A program made the position numbers and the translations under genes. From Paraburkholderia dinghuensis (GTDB taxonomy: Bacteria > Pseudomonadota > Gammaproteobacteria > Burkholderiales > Burkholderiaceae), in NCBI RefSeq assembly GCF_003837865.1, contig NZ_RQIS01000015.1, positions 91,765 through 155,764 of the forward strand: DNA of 64,000 bases, read 5' to 3'. Below, one piece after another: positions 33,100-42,276 of this stretch (position 1 is its first letter; each line of letters starts with the position of its first letter). The notes under the pieces are model-generated. The model worked only from the letters and a program-made list of their open reading frames with translations. It was not told the DNA's origin and ran no database searches.

Positions 33100-33699
33100 A
33101 TGAAACGTTATTTCACCGCATTTCTTGCAGCCGCCTTTGTGTCGGGCGCCGCCTTTGCCCAGAGTTCGCCGGATACCACGGTCAGAAACGCCGTGGAAGG
33201 CACCGTCAAGGCCATGCAGGCCGACCCGCAGGCACGCGGCGGCGACATGGCAAGGATCACCCAGGTGGTCGAAACCCATTTCGTTCCGGCCACCGACTTT
33301 CAGCGCACCACGCGCATCGCCATCGGCAAGGCATGGAGCACCGCCACGCCCGAGCAGCAACAGAAGCTGTATGAGCAGTTTCAACTGCTGCTGGTGAAAA
33401 CCTATGCGGCGTCGCTTTCCCAGTTGCGCGATGCGCAGGTGAACTTCAAGTTCCTGCCGTCCAACACGGCCGCGGGCGCGAAGGACACGGTCGTGCAATC
33501 GCACGTGATGAGCAACGGCGGCGACGATGCGATCGACTACCGCCTCACGAACACGCCATCCGGCTGGAAAATTTACGACATCAACATGATGGGCGCCTGG
33601 CTGATCCAGGTGTACCAGACGCAGTTCGCCGAACAGATCGCCAAGGGCGGCATCGACGGACTCATCAAGTTCCTCGTCGACCACAACGCGCGCAGCTGA
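33100..33699 (+). CDS. hpnM: MlaC/Ttg2-like periplasmic lipid-binding protein (HpnM-like)
   Basis: The 199-residue protein starts with a Sec signal peptide ending FAQSS at about residue 21. The body matches the MlaC / toluene-tolerance Ttg2D fold: RITQVVETHFVPATDFQRTTRIAIGKAW, then FQLLLVKTYAASLSQLRD, and WKIYDINMMGAWLIQVYQTQF near the end. Proteins of this family shuttle phospholipid across the periplasm; in hopanoid clusters the paralogue is called HpnM. Placement beside hpnN favours HpnM, but a phospholipid role with MlaA is not excluded. Confidence 0.82.
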   Translation: MKRYFTAFLAAAFVSGAAFAQSSPDTTVRNAVEGTVKAMQADPQARGGDMARITQVVETHFVPATDFQRTTRIAIGKAWSTATPEQQQKLYEQFQLLLVKTYAASLSQLRDAQVNFKFLPSNTAAGAKDTVVQSHVMSNGGDDAIDYRLTNTPSGWKIYDINMMGAWLIQVYQTQFAEQIAKGGIDGLIKFLVDHNARS

Positions 33700-33721
33700 C
33701 GGGCTGACGCAGCGCACCAGC

Positions 33722-33755
33722 AAAAACCGGGCACGGGCTTCGCGGCCCGCCCGGT
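33722..33755 (-). terminator. Intrinsic terminator downstream of the NarL-type regulator
   Basis: On the minus strand ACCGGGC...GCCCGGT forms a GC-rich hairpin with an inner GGGC/GCCC pairing, followed by TTTTTG. It ends the response-regulator transcript and may also limit read-through from the converging hpnM-like gene. Confidence 0.7.
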
Positions 33756-34393
33756 CACTTCCTGCGGTTCTCCACCGCGAACTTGATCAGTTCCGCCTGA
33801 CCTTCGATATCGAGCTTGCGCTTGAGGTTGAGCCGGTGCGTCTCCACCGTGCGCACCGAGAGCCCCTCGCGCTGCGCGATCTGCTTGCTCGATAGCCCTT
33901 GCGCAAGCGCGTCGAGGATGTCGAGTTCGCGCGGTGTCAGGCGCTCGACCGGCGTCGCCTTCGCCGACGCCTGAATTATCCGCGCACCCAGGCCGGCACT
34001 GAAAAACGTCTGTCCCGCGAGCACCGCCTCGATCGCGCGCACGATTTCCGTCGACGGCGAATCTTTCAGCACGTAGCCGCTCGCGCCCGCGCGCACCGCT
34101 TCGGTCACGTATTCGACGTTGTCGTGCATCGAGAGCATCAGCACGCGGATCGCAGGAAAGCGCTCGTGAAAGATGCCCGCGAGCGCGATGCCGTTCATCC
34201 CGGCCATGCCGACGTCCATCAGCACGAGGTCGGGTTCGAGCGTGGCGGCGAGGGCGAGCGCCTCGTCGGCGTTGTCGGCCTCGCCGGCGACAACGAATCC
34301 CGCGACCGCTTCGAGCCGGGCTCGCAGGCCGTCGCGCACGAGCGGATGGTCGTCGACGAGCACGATGCGCGCCCGCCTGGCTGTTTCGTTCAT
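33755..34393 (-). CDS. NarL/FixJ-family response regulator
   Basis: A 212-residue two-domain regulator. The receiver (residues 8-125) has VDDHPLVRDGL, phospho-Asp in LVLMDVGMAGMNG, and Lys in VLKDSPS. The LuxR-type HTH at about 147-205 reads LTPRELDILDALAQG, then SSKQIAQREGLSVRTVETHR. It overlaps the upstream sensor kinase by four bases (ATGA) and must be its partner. The pair is divergent from cstA-ybdD, the most likely target. Confidence 0.92.
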   Translation of the reverse strand: MNETARRARIVLVDDHPLVRDGLRARLEAVAGFVVAGEADNADEALALAATLEPDLVLMDVGMAGMNGIALAGIFHERFPAIRVLMLSMHDNVEYVTEAVRAGASGYVLKDSPSTEIVRAIEAVLAGQTFFSAGLGARIIQASAKATPVERLTPRELDILDALAQGLSSKQIAQREGLSVRTVETHRLNLKRKLDIEGQAELIKFAVENRRK

Positions 34394-35832
34394 GATGTCT
34401 CTTTACTTGTTGCCGATACCGTTGCAGTGGCTTTCGTCGCCGTGACTGGCACCCAGGCGGTCAGGACCGTGTGTCCGGGCTGCGAGCTGATCGTGAGTTC
34501 CCCGCCGAGCGATTCGAGCCGCTCGCGCATGTTTCGCAGCCCGAGCCCCGCCCGCAGATCGGATTGGGCGTGCACCACGTCGAAGCCGCGGCCGTTGTCG
34601 GCGACGGTCAGCGTGACGCCGCTGGCGGTCACGTCGAGCGTAAGTGCCGCGCGTGGCGCGTGGGCGTGGCGCAGGATGTTCGTGAGTGCCTCCTGCGCGA
34701 TGCGAAAGAGCGCTGTGTTTACCGCGTCGGGCAGTGCCACGGCGCGCGCCTTCCGCGGTGGCGGGGGCGAGACGGACTGCGTGACGCTGATCGCAATGCC
34801 CGACTCCGCGCTGAGTTCTCGCGTGAGCTGTTCGAGCGCTGCGGCGAGGCCGAGGTCGTCGAGCATCGACGGACGCAGTGCGTGCGAGATGCGGCGCACT
34901 TCGCGCAGCGTTTCGGACAAACGTGTGAGGCCCGTGGCGAGCGAGCTTTCGGCGGCCGGGTCGCGCGTCGTGCTGCCTTCGAGCCGCGCGAGTGCCGATT
35001 CGAGCATCAGCTTGACGGAGACGAGCATCTGGCTGATGCCGTCGTGCAGTTCGCGCGAGAGCCGCGCGCGCTCCTCCTCCTGCGATTCGACCACCTGCTG
35101 GGCGAGGCGTTTGAGCTTCGCATCGGTGCTGCGGTATTCCGTTACGTTGAGCACCAACGCGCCGAGCGCGATTGCGCCGACGCCCGCTAGCGCGATCGCG
35201 CCGAGCCACCACAGTGTGTGTTCGATGTTGGCGGACGCACGTTCGTCGATGTGCGCGAGCGTGGAATCGACATCGTCGAGATAGATGCCGGTGCCGATCA
35301 TCCAGCCCCAGCGTTTGAGCGGAATGACATAGCCGAGCTTCGGCGCGAGTTTGCCCGTGGTGGGCCGCATCCACGTGTATTGCACGAAGCCGCCGCCCTG
35401 CGAGGCCGCGGCGATCAGCCGCTGGATGGTGAGCGTGCCCTGCGGGTCGCGCAGATTCCAGAGATTGCGGCCTACGAGATTGGGCTCGCGCGGGTGCATC
35501 AGCGAGCGGCCATGCATGTCGTAGACGAAGAAATAGCCATCCGGGCCGAAGTCCATCTTTTGCAGCGTGGCGAGTGCCTCGCCCTGGCGCGCGGCGATAT
35601 CGGCGGGCGAGGCGTCGGCGCTCGCGTCGTAGAGCGGCTCGATTGCGCTCATCGCGAGTTCGACGTAGTGGCGCAACTCTTCCTGCTTGCTCGAAAGGTA
35701 GGCGCCCTGCGTCGTCGCGTGCTGCGTCTGCGCGAGCGTAGTGGCCTGGTAGCGCACACCGATGCCGACGCCCGCGATCGCGGCCAGAAACGGCACAACG
35801 GCGAGCAGAAAAATCTTCGTCTTCAGGGTCAT
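34390..35832 (-). CDS. Sensor histidine kinase with single-Cache periplasmic domain (HisKA_3)
   Basis: About 480 residues from ATG 35832; the frame also extends to 35862. TM1 is at residues 6-26. A single-Cache (sCache_2-type) sensor spans about 30-190, with FGPDGYFFVYDMHGRSLMHP and GWMIGTGIYLDDVD, the usual marks of the fold. TM2 is at about 205-228. The HisKA_3 dimerisation helix carries EEERARLSRELHDGISQML with the phospho-His, and the ATPase domain ends with ADNGRGFDV and GLGLRNMRERLESLGG. sCache_2 domains commonly bind small carboxylates. With CstA divergent, pyruvate or a similar acid is a reasonable signal, but this is inference. Confidence 0.9.
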   Translation of the reverse strand: MTLKTKIFLLAVVPFLAAIAGVGIGVRYQATTLAQTQHATTQGAYLSSKQEELRHYVELAMSAIEPLYDASADASPADIAARQGEALATLQKMDFGPDGYFFVYDMHGRSLMHPREPNLVGRNLWNLRDPQGTLTIQRLIAAASQGGGFVQYTWMRPTTGKLAPKLGYVIPLKRWGWMIGTGIYLDDVDSTLAHIDERASANIEHTLWWLGAIALAGVGAIALGALVLNVTEYRSTDAKLKRLAQQVVESQEEERARLSRELHDGISQMLVSVKLMLESALARLEGSTTRDPAAESSLATGLTRLSETLREVRRISHALRPSMLDDLGLAAALEQLTRELSAESGIAISVTQSVSPPPPRKARAVALPDAVNTALFRIAQEALTNILRHAHAPRAALTLDVTASGVTLTVADNGRGFDVVHAQSDLRAGLGLRNMRERLESLGGELTISSQPGHTVLTAWVPVTATKATATVSATSKETS

Positions 35833-36053
35833 GGTGAACTGCCTGCGGCTACGTAATTCCACGTAGACCGCTTACGTAGTAGTCCGCTTGTAAGGCTATT
35901 GGCGAAAGCGAATACTACACGCCCAGAGCATGGCACACATGCGTCATGCGCTGCGCTGCAATTCGCCGCGATGTTCCGTTGAGTGCATGCGCAATGGGGC
36001 CCGGTCTCCGTACCGGGTATGACTTATTCCTATAAACAAAAACAGGAGACGCC

Positions 36054-38147
36054 ATGAATCGGGCATCCAGTTTTGTCGTCTGGACGTTGGTCGCGCTACT
36101 AGGCGCGTTCGCGTTCGGCACCATCGCGCTTGCACACGGCGAGCGAATCAGCGCATTGTGGATCGTGATCTGCGCGGTCTGCGTGTATTTGATTGCGTAC
36201 CGTTTTTATAGCCGCTTCATCGCGAACACGGTGCTGCAACTCGACGGCCTGCGCATGACGCCGGCCGTGCGCCACAACGACGGGCTCGATTACGTGCCCA
36301 CCAACAAATTCGTGCTGTTCGGCCACCATTTCGCGGCGATCGCGGGCGCGGGTCCGCTGGTCGGTCCGGTGCTGGCCGCGCAGATGGGCTACATGCCCGG
36401 CATGCTGTGGATTCTCGCGGGCGTGGTGTTCGCGGGCGCCGTGCAGGACTTCGTGGTGCTGTTCCTTTCGACGCGTCGTGACGGCCGCTCGCTCGGCGAC
36501 CTCGTGAAGATGGAACTCGGCCCCGTGCCTGGCGTGATCGCGCTGTTCGGCACGTTCCTCATCATGATCATCATTCTCGCGGTGCTCGCGCTGATCGTGG
36601 TGAAGGCGCTGACGAACTCGCCGTGGGGCACGTTCACGGTCGCCGCGACGATTCCTATCGCGATCTTCATGGGCCTGTACGTCCGCTACATCCGCCCGGG
36701 CAAGATCGGTGAGATCTCGATCATCGGCTTCATCCTGCTGATGGCGTCGATTGCGTTCGGCCAGCACGTGCACGATTCGCCGACGCTCGCCGCCTGGTTC
36801 ACGTTCACCGGCACGCAGCTCACGTGGATCCTGATCGGCTACGGCTTCGTCGCTTCGGTGCTGCCGGTGTGGCTCCTGCTCGCGCCGCGCGACTACCTCT
36901 CGACGTTCCTCAAGATCGGCACGATTCTCGCGCTCGCGATCGGCATTCTGATCGTCGCGCCGGAACTGAAGATGCCGGCCTTCACGAAGTTCATCGACGG
37001 CACGGGTCCGGTCTGGTCGGGCAACCTGTTCCCGTTCCTCTTCATCACGATCGCGTGCGGCTCGGTGTCGGGCTTCCATGCGCTGATCGCCTCGGGTACG
37101 ACGCCGAAGCTGCTCGATAACGAAACCAACGCACGCTTCATCGGTTACGGCGCGATGCTGATGGAATCGTTCGTCGCGATCATGGCGCTCGTCGCCGCTT
37201 CGGTGATCGAGCCGGGCGTGTACTTCGCGATGAACGCACCGCTCGCCGTGCTCGGCACGACGCCGGATGCCGTCGCGCAAACGGTCGGCCACTGGGGCTT
37301 CATGCTCACGCCTGACATGCTCACGCACACGGCGCAGGCCGTCGGCGAGACGAGCATCGTCGCGCGCGCGGGCGGTGCCCCGACGCTGGCGGTCGGCATG
37401 GCGCAGATCCTGCACCAGGTGATCGGCGGCGAGGCGATGATGGGCTTCTGGTATCACTTCGCCATCCTCTTCGAAGCGCTCTTCATCCTCACCGCTGTCG
37501 ACGCGGGCACGCGTGCAGGCCGCTTCATGCTTCAAGATCTGCTCGGCACGTTCCATCCGTCGCTCAAGCGCACGGAATCGCTGCCGGCCAACCTGATCGC
37601 GACGGGGCTGTGCGTGGCCGCGTGGGGCTACTTCCTCTATCAGGGCGTGGTCGATCCGCTCGGCGGCATCAACACGCTGTGGCCGCTCTTCGGCATCTCG
37701 AACCAGATGCTGGCGGGTATCGCGCTGATGCTGGCGACCGTCGTGCTGTTCAAGATGAAGCGTGAGAAGTTCGCGTGGGTCACCGCAGCGCCGACGGTCT
37801 GGCTGCTCATCTGCACGATGACGGCCGGCTGGCAGAAGATTTTCGACAGCAACCCGAAGGTCAGCTTCGTCGCGCATGCGCAGAAGCTCGCGGCGGCGGC
37901 TGCCGAAGGCAAGATCGTCGGGCCGGCGAAGTCGATCGAACAGATGCAGCGCATGATTTTCAACGACTACGTCGATGCCGCGCTCTCGGGGCTCTTCATT
38001 GTCGTGGTGGCGAGCATCGTCGTGTACGGTCTGATCGCGATTGCGCGCGCGCGTCGCATCGGTCATCCGACCGTGCAGGAAACGCCGTTCGAGCCGATGC
38101 CCGCCGACGCGGCGAGCCTGGTGGGCCGCACGACCGCTGCTCACTAA
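36054..38147 (+). CDS. cstA: Carbon starvation protein CstA (pyruvate/peptide transporter family)
   Basis: A 697-residue polytopic inner-membrane protein with about 16-18 predicted helices. Motifs of the CstA/BtsT family are clear: HHFAAIAGAGPLVGPVLAAQ, VFAGAVQDFVVLFLSTRRDGRSLG, SGFHALIASGTTPKLLDNE, LTAVDAGTRAGRFMLQDLLG. BtsT and CstA take up pyruvate by proton symport in E. coli, and peptide uptake has also been proposed. AGGAGACGCC precedes the ATG. It is followed by ybdD and lies opposite a Cache-type two-component system. Confidence 0.94.
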   Translation: MNRASSFVVWTLVALLGAFAFGTIALAHGERISALWIVICAVCVYLIAYRFYSRFIANTVLQLDGLRMTPAVRHNDGLDYVPTNKFVLFGHHFAAIAGAGPLVGPVLAAQMGYMPGMLWILAGVVFAGAVQDFVVLFLSTRRDGRSLGDLVKMELGPVPGVIALFGTFLIMIIILAVLALIVVKALTNSPWGTFTVAATIPIAIFMGLYVRYIRPGKIGEISIIGFILLMASIAFGQHVHDSPTLAAWFTFTGTQLTWILIGYGFVASVLPVWLLLAPRDYLSTFLKIGTILALAIGILIVAPELKMPAFTKFIDGTGPVWSGNLFPFLFITIACGSVSGFHALIASGTTPKLLDNETNARFIGYGAMLMESFVAIMALVAASVIEPGVYFAMNAPLAVLGTTPDAVAQTVGHWGFMLTPDMLTHTAQAVGETSIVARAGGAPTLAVGMAQILHQVIGGEAMMGFWYHFAILFEALFILTAVDAGTRAGRFMLQDLLGTFHPSLKRTESLPANLIATGLCVAAWGYFLYQGVVDPLGGINTLWPLFGISNQMLAGIALMLATVVLFKMKREKFAWVTAAPTVWLLICTMTAGWQKIFDSNPKVSFVAHAQKLAAAAAEGKIVGPAKSIEQMQRMIFNDYVDAALSGLFIVVVASIVVYGLIAIARARRIGHPTVQETPFEPMPADAASLVGRTTAAH

Positions 38148-38173
38148 AGACGACACTGCAGACGAGGTACATC

Positions 38174-38380
38174 ATGTTCTCGGAACTTCGCGACAACGTG
38201 CAGACCGCAGGTCGATATCTCGGTCAGGCGATGCGTCTGATGGTCGGTCTGCCGGATTACGACGGCTACGTCGCGCACATGCGCGCGACGCATCCCGATC
38301 GTCCGGTGATGACTTACGAGGAATTCTTCCGGGAGCGGCAGGACGCGCGGTATCGGTCCCGGACGGGCAAGTGTTGCTGA
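38174..38380 (+). CDS. ybdD: YbdD/YjiX family small protein
   Basis: The 68-residue protein reads MFSELRDNVQTAGRYLGQAM with LMVGLPDYDGYVAHMRATHP and a C-terminal Cys-Cys pair, the signature of the small partner encoded after cstA in many proteobacteria. The gap to cstA is 26 bp, and a strong terminator follows. The molecular role is unknown; studies of E. coli paralogues suggest that it is needed for full CstA/BtsT transport. Confidence 0.9.
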   Translation: MFSELRDNVQTAGRYLGQAMRLMVGLPDYDGYVAHMRATHPDRPVMTYEEFFRERQDARYRSRTGKCC

Positions 38381-38422
38381 AGCCCTGAGATACGGCGCGG
38401 CGCATTTGATGCACGCCATGAA

Positions 38423-38456
38423 GGCGCAACGGGTTACCGCCCGTTGCGCCTTTTTT
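38423..38456 (+). terminator. Intrinsic terminator of the cstA-ybdD operon
   Basis: GGCGCAACGGG (38423-38433) pairs perfectly with CCCGTTGCGCC (38440-38450) and is followed by six T residues. Confidence 0.92.
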
Positions 38457-38901
38457 GTCACTTCTGCCCGGAAACGGATGGGGTCGAGCCTGGGAATACT
38501 AAACAAGGGTTTGGGATCGGACGCGTTTGCGGTTTGCGTGGTTTCAGGACTCGCGGCTGGATTTGCCCGACGCAACGGTTACTGTCCTCGCCGGCCGACA
38601 GTTGATGAGCGGTGTCGATCTCGTGTGGCCGGTCACGCAGGTTGTCGCGAGCAAGATAAGTTCGTTGTTGTCTAGTCAACATAGAATTTCAATCGATGCT
38701 AAGTATTTTTCTGTCAGAGCAAATCAGGCATGAATGGCTGACAGGTATTGATTTAGGCGAAATCACGTCGGCGAAAACCCTGGTTATATCTCCGACCCTA
38801 ATCACATATCTTGTATATACAACTACTCAGGCGACGCGCCTCTAGTTGGAAATGCCACCTCTCGCGGCGGCGCTGAAGAACCTACTTGAGACTCCAGGTC
38901 A
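38457..38901. other. Intergenic region upstream of the amino-acid binding protein
   Basis: The first part is of ordinary composition and the last 200 bases are AT-rich, typical of a promoter. Open frames here are short, lack ribosome sites and match nothing I know. Confidence 0.45.
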
Positions 38902-39675
38902 ATGAAGAAACTTGCCTTTTGCATGGCGATCCTTGCGATCGCAACCTCCGCCTTCGCGAAGGACTGGTCCACGGTCCGGTTCGGCGTCGATGCGAGTTAT
39001 CCCCCGTTTGAATCGAAGAGTGCGGACGGCAAGCTGGTCGGCTTCGACATCGACCTCGGCAACGAGATCTGCAAGCGCATTAACGCGAAGTGCGTCTGGG
39101 TCGAGAACGCATTCGACGGCATGATTCCCGCGCTGAAGGCGAAGAAATTCGACGGGGTTTTGTCGGCGATGTCGATGACCCCGCAACGTAAAGAGCAGAT
39201 CGCATTCTCGGACCGGATGTGGCGTACCCCGACCAGCCTCGTCGCAAAGAAGGGTTCAAAAGTTCAGCCGACGGTGGCGTCGCTGCAAGGCAAGTCGGTC
39301 GGTGTCGAGCAGGGCTCGATCCAGGAAACCTATGCGAAGGCCAACTGGGCGACGAAGGGTGTGAACGTCGTGTCTTACCAGGACCAGGATCAGGTCTATA
39401 CGGACCTGCTTTCGGGCCGTCTGGACGCGGCGCTGCAAGACGGCGTGCAAGTCGAACTCGGCTTCCTGGCCAAGCCGCGCGGCGCGGGCTTCGCGTTCAC
39501 GGGCGGAGAGCCGGAAGATCTGAAGACGCTCGGCAATGGCGCGGCCATCGGCCTGCGCAAGGAAGACGCTGATCTGAAGGCGAAGATCGACCAGGCGCTC
39601 GGCGATATGGTCAAGGACGGCACCTACAAGAAGATCGAAGCCCGGTACTTCCCGTTCGACGTGCACGGCGGCTGA
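38902..39675 (+). CDS. Periplasmic basic-amino-acid ABC transporter binding protein (ArgT/HisJ-like)
   Basis: A 257-residue protein with a Sec signal (cleavage SAFAKD at about residue 19). The SBP_bac_3 fold is plain: VRFGVDASYPPFESKSADGKLVGFDIDLGNEICKR-type N-lobe, DGMIPALKAKKFDGVLSAMSMTPQRKEQIAFSD hinge, and a C-terminal lobe ending KIEARYFPFDVHGG. It closely resembles lysine/arginine/ornithine or histidine binding proteins. No permease or ATPase gene is adjacent, so it must work with transporter parts encoded elsewhere. A terminator follows. Confidence 0.9.
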   Translation: MKKLAFCMAILAIATSAFAKDWSTVRFGVDASYPPFESKSADGKLVGFDIDLGNEICKRINAKCVWVENAFDGMIPALKAKKFDGVLSAMSMTPQRKEQIAFSDRMWRTPTSLVAKKGSKVQPTVASLQGKSVGVEQGSIQETYAKANWATKGVNVVSYQDQDQVYTDLLSGRLDAALQDGVQVELGFLAKPRGAGFAFTGGEPEDLKTLGNGAAIGLRKEDADLKAKIDQALGDMVKDGTYKKIEARYFPFDVHGG

Positions 39676-39737
39676 CACGCAACGGTGCAGGGAGCTACCT
39701 GTGCCTTGCACCCGGCGTTCTCCGGCTGAAAAGCACA

Positions 39738-39770
39738 AGAGGCTCCGCACACGACGGAGCCTCTTCTGTT
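39738..39770 (+). terminator. Intrinsic terminator after the amino-acid binding protein
   Basis: AAGAGGCTCCG (39738-39748) pairs with CGGAGCCTCTT (39755-39765), followed by CTGTTTT. Confidence 0.85.
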
Positions 39771-39857
39771 TTCGAGCCTGCCGGCTGCCACCCTGGGCAG
39801 CCGGGCGGGGGATAATCACCGGAACCCCATTTCCTCATATCGCGCGCTCACACGATC

Positions 39858-40973
39858 ATGCAGACGCAAACCCATCCGTTGATTTCCCCGGCGCTTGGCA
39901 CCGAACGGCACCTGACGAGCTTCCACTACGGGCCGTCGGGCGGCCAGAAGATCTATATCCAGGCGTCGCTGCACGCGGACGAGCTGCCTGGCATGCTGGT
40001 CGCCTGGGAACTGCGCAAGCGCCTCGCGGCGCTCGAGGCGGCCGGCAAGCTGCGCGGCGAAATTGTCGTCGTGCCCGTGTCCAATCCGATCGGCCTCAAC
40101 CAGCGGCTGCTTGGCCACCTGGTCGGCCGCTTCGAAACGAGCACCGCGTCCAACTTCAACCGCAACTTCCACGATCTCGCCGAGCTTGTGATGCCGCGCA
40201 TCGAGCCCCGTTTGACCGGTGACGAGCAGCAGAACCTGCTCGCCGTGCGTGCCGCCATGCGCGAGGCGCTGGCCGAAGAGATGCCGACCACCGAGCTTGA
40301 ATCGCAGCGCCTCGCGCTCCAGCGCCTGTCGTACGATGCGGATGTGGTGCTCGACCTGCACTGCGACTTCGAAGCCGCGATGCATCTCTACACCAACCCC
40401 GACTTGTGGCCCGATGTCGAGCCGCTCGCGCGCTACCTCGACGCGAAGGCATCGCTCTTCGCACTTAATGCGCTTGGCACTCCGTTCGACGAAATCCACA
40501 GCTTCTGCTGGTCCGAACTGCGCGCGCGCTACGGCGAGCGCTATCCGATTCCGATGGGCACGATTTCGGTGACGATCGAGCTGCGCGGCCAGGCGGATGT
40601 GAGCTATGCGTTCGCGGAGAAAGACGCCCAGGCGATCGTCGACTACCTGACGCACCGCGGCGTCATTGACGCCACGCCCGCGCCACTGCCGCCGCTCGAG
40701 TTCGAGGCCACGCCGCTGTCCGGCACCGAGACGCTTCCCGCGCCAATCTCCGGTGTGCTCGTGTTCCGCGCGCCGGTTGGCGCGAGGGTCGAGCCGGGCG
40801 AGCCGATTGCCGACATCGTCGATCCGTTGACCGATCGCGTCGTCACGATTACGAGTTCCGTCGCCGGGGTGCTGTTCGCGCGACAGCGCACGCGCTTCGC
40901 GACCGCGGGAATGGTGGTGGCGTGGGTTGCCGGTGCCGAACCGCTCCGGAGTGGCGCGCTGCTGACGAACTGA
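39858..40973 (+). CDS. Succinylglutamate desuccinylase / aspartoacylase family zinc enzyme
   Basis: The 371-residue protein belongs to the M14-like AstE/AspA family. The zinc ligands are in QASLHADELPGMLVAWELRK (HxxE) and VVLDLHCDFEAAMHLY (His); NFNRNF and the TIELRGQADVSYAFAEKDA region complete the active site with a Glu. A C-terminal beta domain at about 285-365 (APISGVLVFRAPVGARVEPGEPIADIVDP) resembles a lipoyl-like hairpin. It hydrolyses an N-acyl amino acid or related amide; the exact substrate is not known. Proximity to an amino-acid binding protein hints at amino-acid use. Confidence 0.85.
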   Translation: MQTQTHPLISPALGTERHLTSFHYGPSGGQKIYIQASLHADELPGMLVAWELRKRLAALEAAGKLRGEIVVVPVSNPIGLNQRLLGHLVGRFETSTASNFNRNFHDLAELVMPRIEPRLTGDEQQNLLAVRAAMREALAEEMPTTELESQRLALQRLSYDADVVLDLHCDFEAAMHLYTNPDLWPDVEPLARYLDAKASLFALNALGTPFDEIHSFCWSELRARYGERYPIPMGTISVTIELRGQADVSYAFAEKDAQAIVDYLTHRGVIDATPAPLPPLEFEATPLSGTETLPAPISGVLVFRAPVGARVEPGEPIADIVDPLTDRVVTITSSVAGVLFARQRTRFATAGMVVAWVAGAEPLRSGALLTN

Positions 40974-41033
40974 GCGCATAGCGGCGCGCAGGCGCCGATG
41001 CGGCTCGCGCAATCGCGCTGTCGAGCAAAAGAG

Positions 41034-41066
41034 AAAGGGCGCAACGGTCTGAACCGTTGCGCCCTC
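41034..41066 (-). terminator. Intrinsic terminator of the ispH-hpnH operon
   Basis: AGGGCGCAACGGT (41036-41048) and ACCGTTGCGCCCT (41053-41065) form a 13-bp stem with loop CTGA. On the minus strand it is followed by TTCTCTTTTG, the direction of hpnH transcription. The hairpin could also slow read-through from the converging aspartoacylase gene. Confidence 0.8.
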
Positions 41067-41113
41067 GTGGAAGCTTCCGGGGCGCCCTCATCGGGCACCC
41101 GATATCGCGCGCG

Positions 41114-42265
41114 TCAGCTTGCGGCGACGGTGGCCGGCTTCTTCGTCTGCACGGCCTTCTGGATCTCTTCGAGCTTGATCTCGACGTGACGCGAGAACAC
41201 GTACTCGGCGGGACGCTGGCCGTCGAGCGGGATGTCCTTCGTGAACGCGCCTTCGGTCTTCGGGCCTGCGAGCGCGACCTTCATCGCCTTGAGCGGGTGC
41301 GCGACCGTGTCCAGAACGGCGGTGGCTTCGAAGCCGCAGTGGACCATGCAGTTCGCGCACTTTTCATAGTTGCCGGTGCCGTACTTCTCCCACTCGGTGG
41401 TTTCCATCAGTTCCTTGAAGGTCTTCACATAACCTTCGCCGACCAGATAGCACGGCTTCTGCCAGCCGAACACCGTGCGCGCCGGGTTGCCCCACGGCGT
41501 GCATTCGTAGGTCTGGTTACCCGCGAGGAAGTCGAGGAACAGGCTCGACTGGCTGAACGACCAGTTCTTGCCGTTGTTGCCGCGCTTGAAAATCTCGCGG
41601 AACAGCGTCTTGGTTTTCTCGCGGCTCAGGAAGTGCTGCTGGTCCGGCGCGCGCTCGTAGGCATAGCCCGGCGAGACCGTGATGCCGTCCACGCCGATCG
41701 GCTTCAACGTATCGAAGAACTTCGCGACACGCTCAGGCACAGCGTCGTTGAACAGCGTGCAGTTGATGTTCACGCGGAAACCGCGGCGCTTCGCTTCCTT
41801 GATGGCCGCGACGGCCTTGTCGTAGGTACCTTCCTGCGAGACCGAATGGTCGTGCGCTTCGCGGTCGCCGTCGAGGTGGACCGACCAGACGAAGTACGGG
41901 CTCGGCTCGTAGTCGTCCATCTTCTTTTCCATGAGCAGCGCGTTCGTGCACAGATACACGAACTTCTTGCGCGCCATGATGCCCTTCACGATTTCGGGCA
42001 TTTCCTTGTGCAGGAGCGGCTCGCCGCCTGCGATGGAAACGACCGGCGCGTCGCACTCGTCGACGGCTTCGAGGCATTCTTCCAGCGTCAGGCGCTGGTT
42101 CAGGATGGGATCCGGATAATCGATCTTGCCGCAGCCGTTGCAGGCGAGGTTGCAGCGAAACAGCGGCTCGAGCATGAGCGCGAGCGGATAGCGTTTATTG
42201 CCGCTGAAATGCTGGCGAGCGATATACGCGCCAACGCGGACCTTCTGGAGCAGCGGAATAGACAA
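41114..42265 (-). CDS. hpnH: Adenosyl-hopene transferase HpnH (radical SAM)
   Basis: The 383-residue radical-SAM enzyme attaches the 5'-deoxyadenosyl group to diploptene, starting C35 hopanoid synthesis. The cluster-binding CNLACNGCGKID gives CxxxCxxC, followed by SIAGGEPLLH (SAM contact). The C-terminal part has extra cysteines (EKCANCMVHCGFEA) typical of the family. TTG 42265 is chosen because GGAGG lies six bases upstream and SIPLLQKVRVGAYIARQH is the usual start; upstream in-frame residues cross into the ispH stop. It follows ispH by 11 bp in one operon. Confidence 0.93.
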   Translation of the reverse strand: MSIPLLQKVRVGAYIARQHFSGNKRYPLALMLEPLFRCNLACNGCGKIDYPDPILNQRLTLEECLEAVDECDAPVVSIAGGEPLLHKEMPEIVKGIMARKKFVYLCTNALLMEKKMDDYEPSPYFVWSVHLDGDREAHDHSVSQEGTYDKAVAAIKEAKRRGFRVNINCTLFNDAVPERVAKFFDTLKPIGVDGITVSPGYAYERAPDQQHFLSREKTKTLFREIFKRGNNGKNWSFSQSSLFLDFLAGNQTYECTPWGNPARTVFGWQKPCYLVGEGYVKTFKELMETTEWEKYGTGNYEKCANCMVHCGFEATAVLDTVAHPLKAMKVALAGPKTEGAFTKDIPLDGQRPAEYVFSRHVEIKLEEIQKAVQTKKPATVAAS

Positions 42266-42276
42266 GACAGTCCTCC

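Noticed and set aside
36099..38156. A 685-codon open frame on the minus strand opposite cstA
   Set aside because: It mirrors the cstA coding frame; the product is Arg/His/Glu-rich and unlike any known protein, while CstA is unambiguous.
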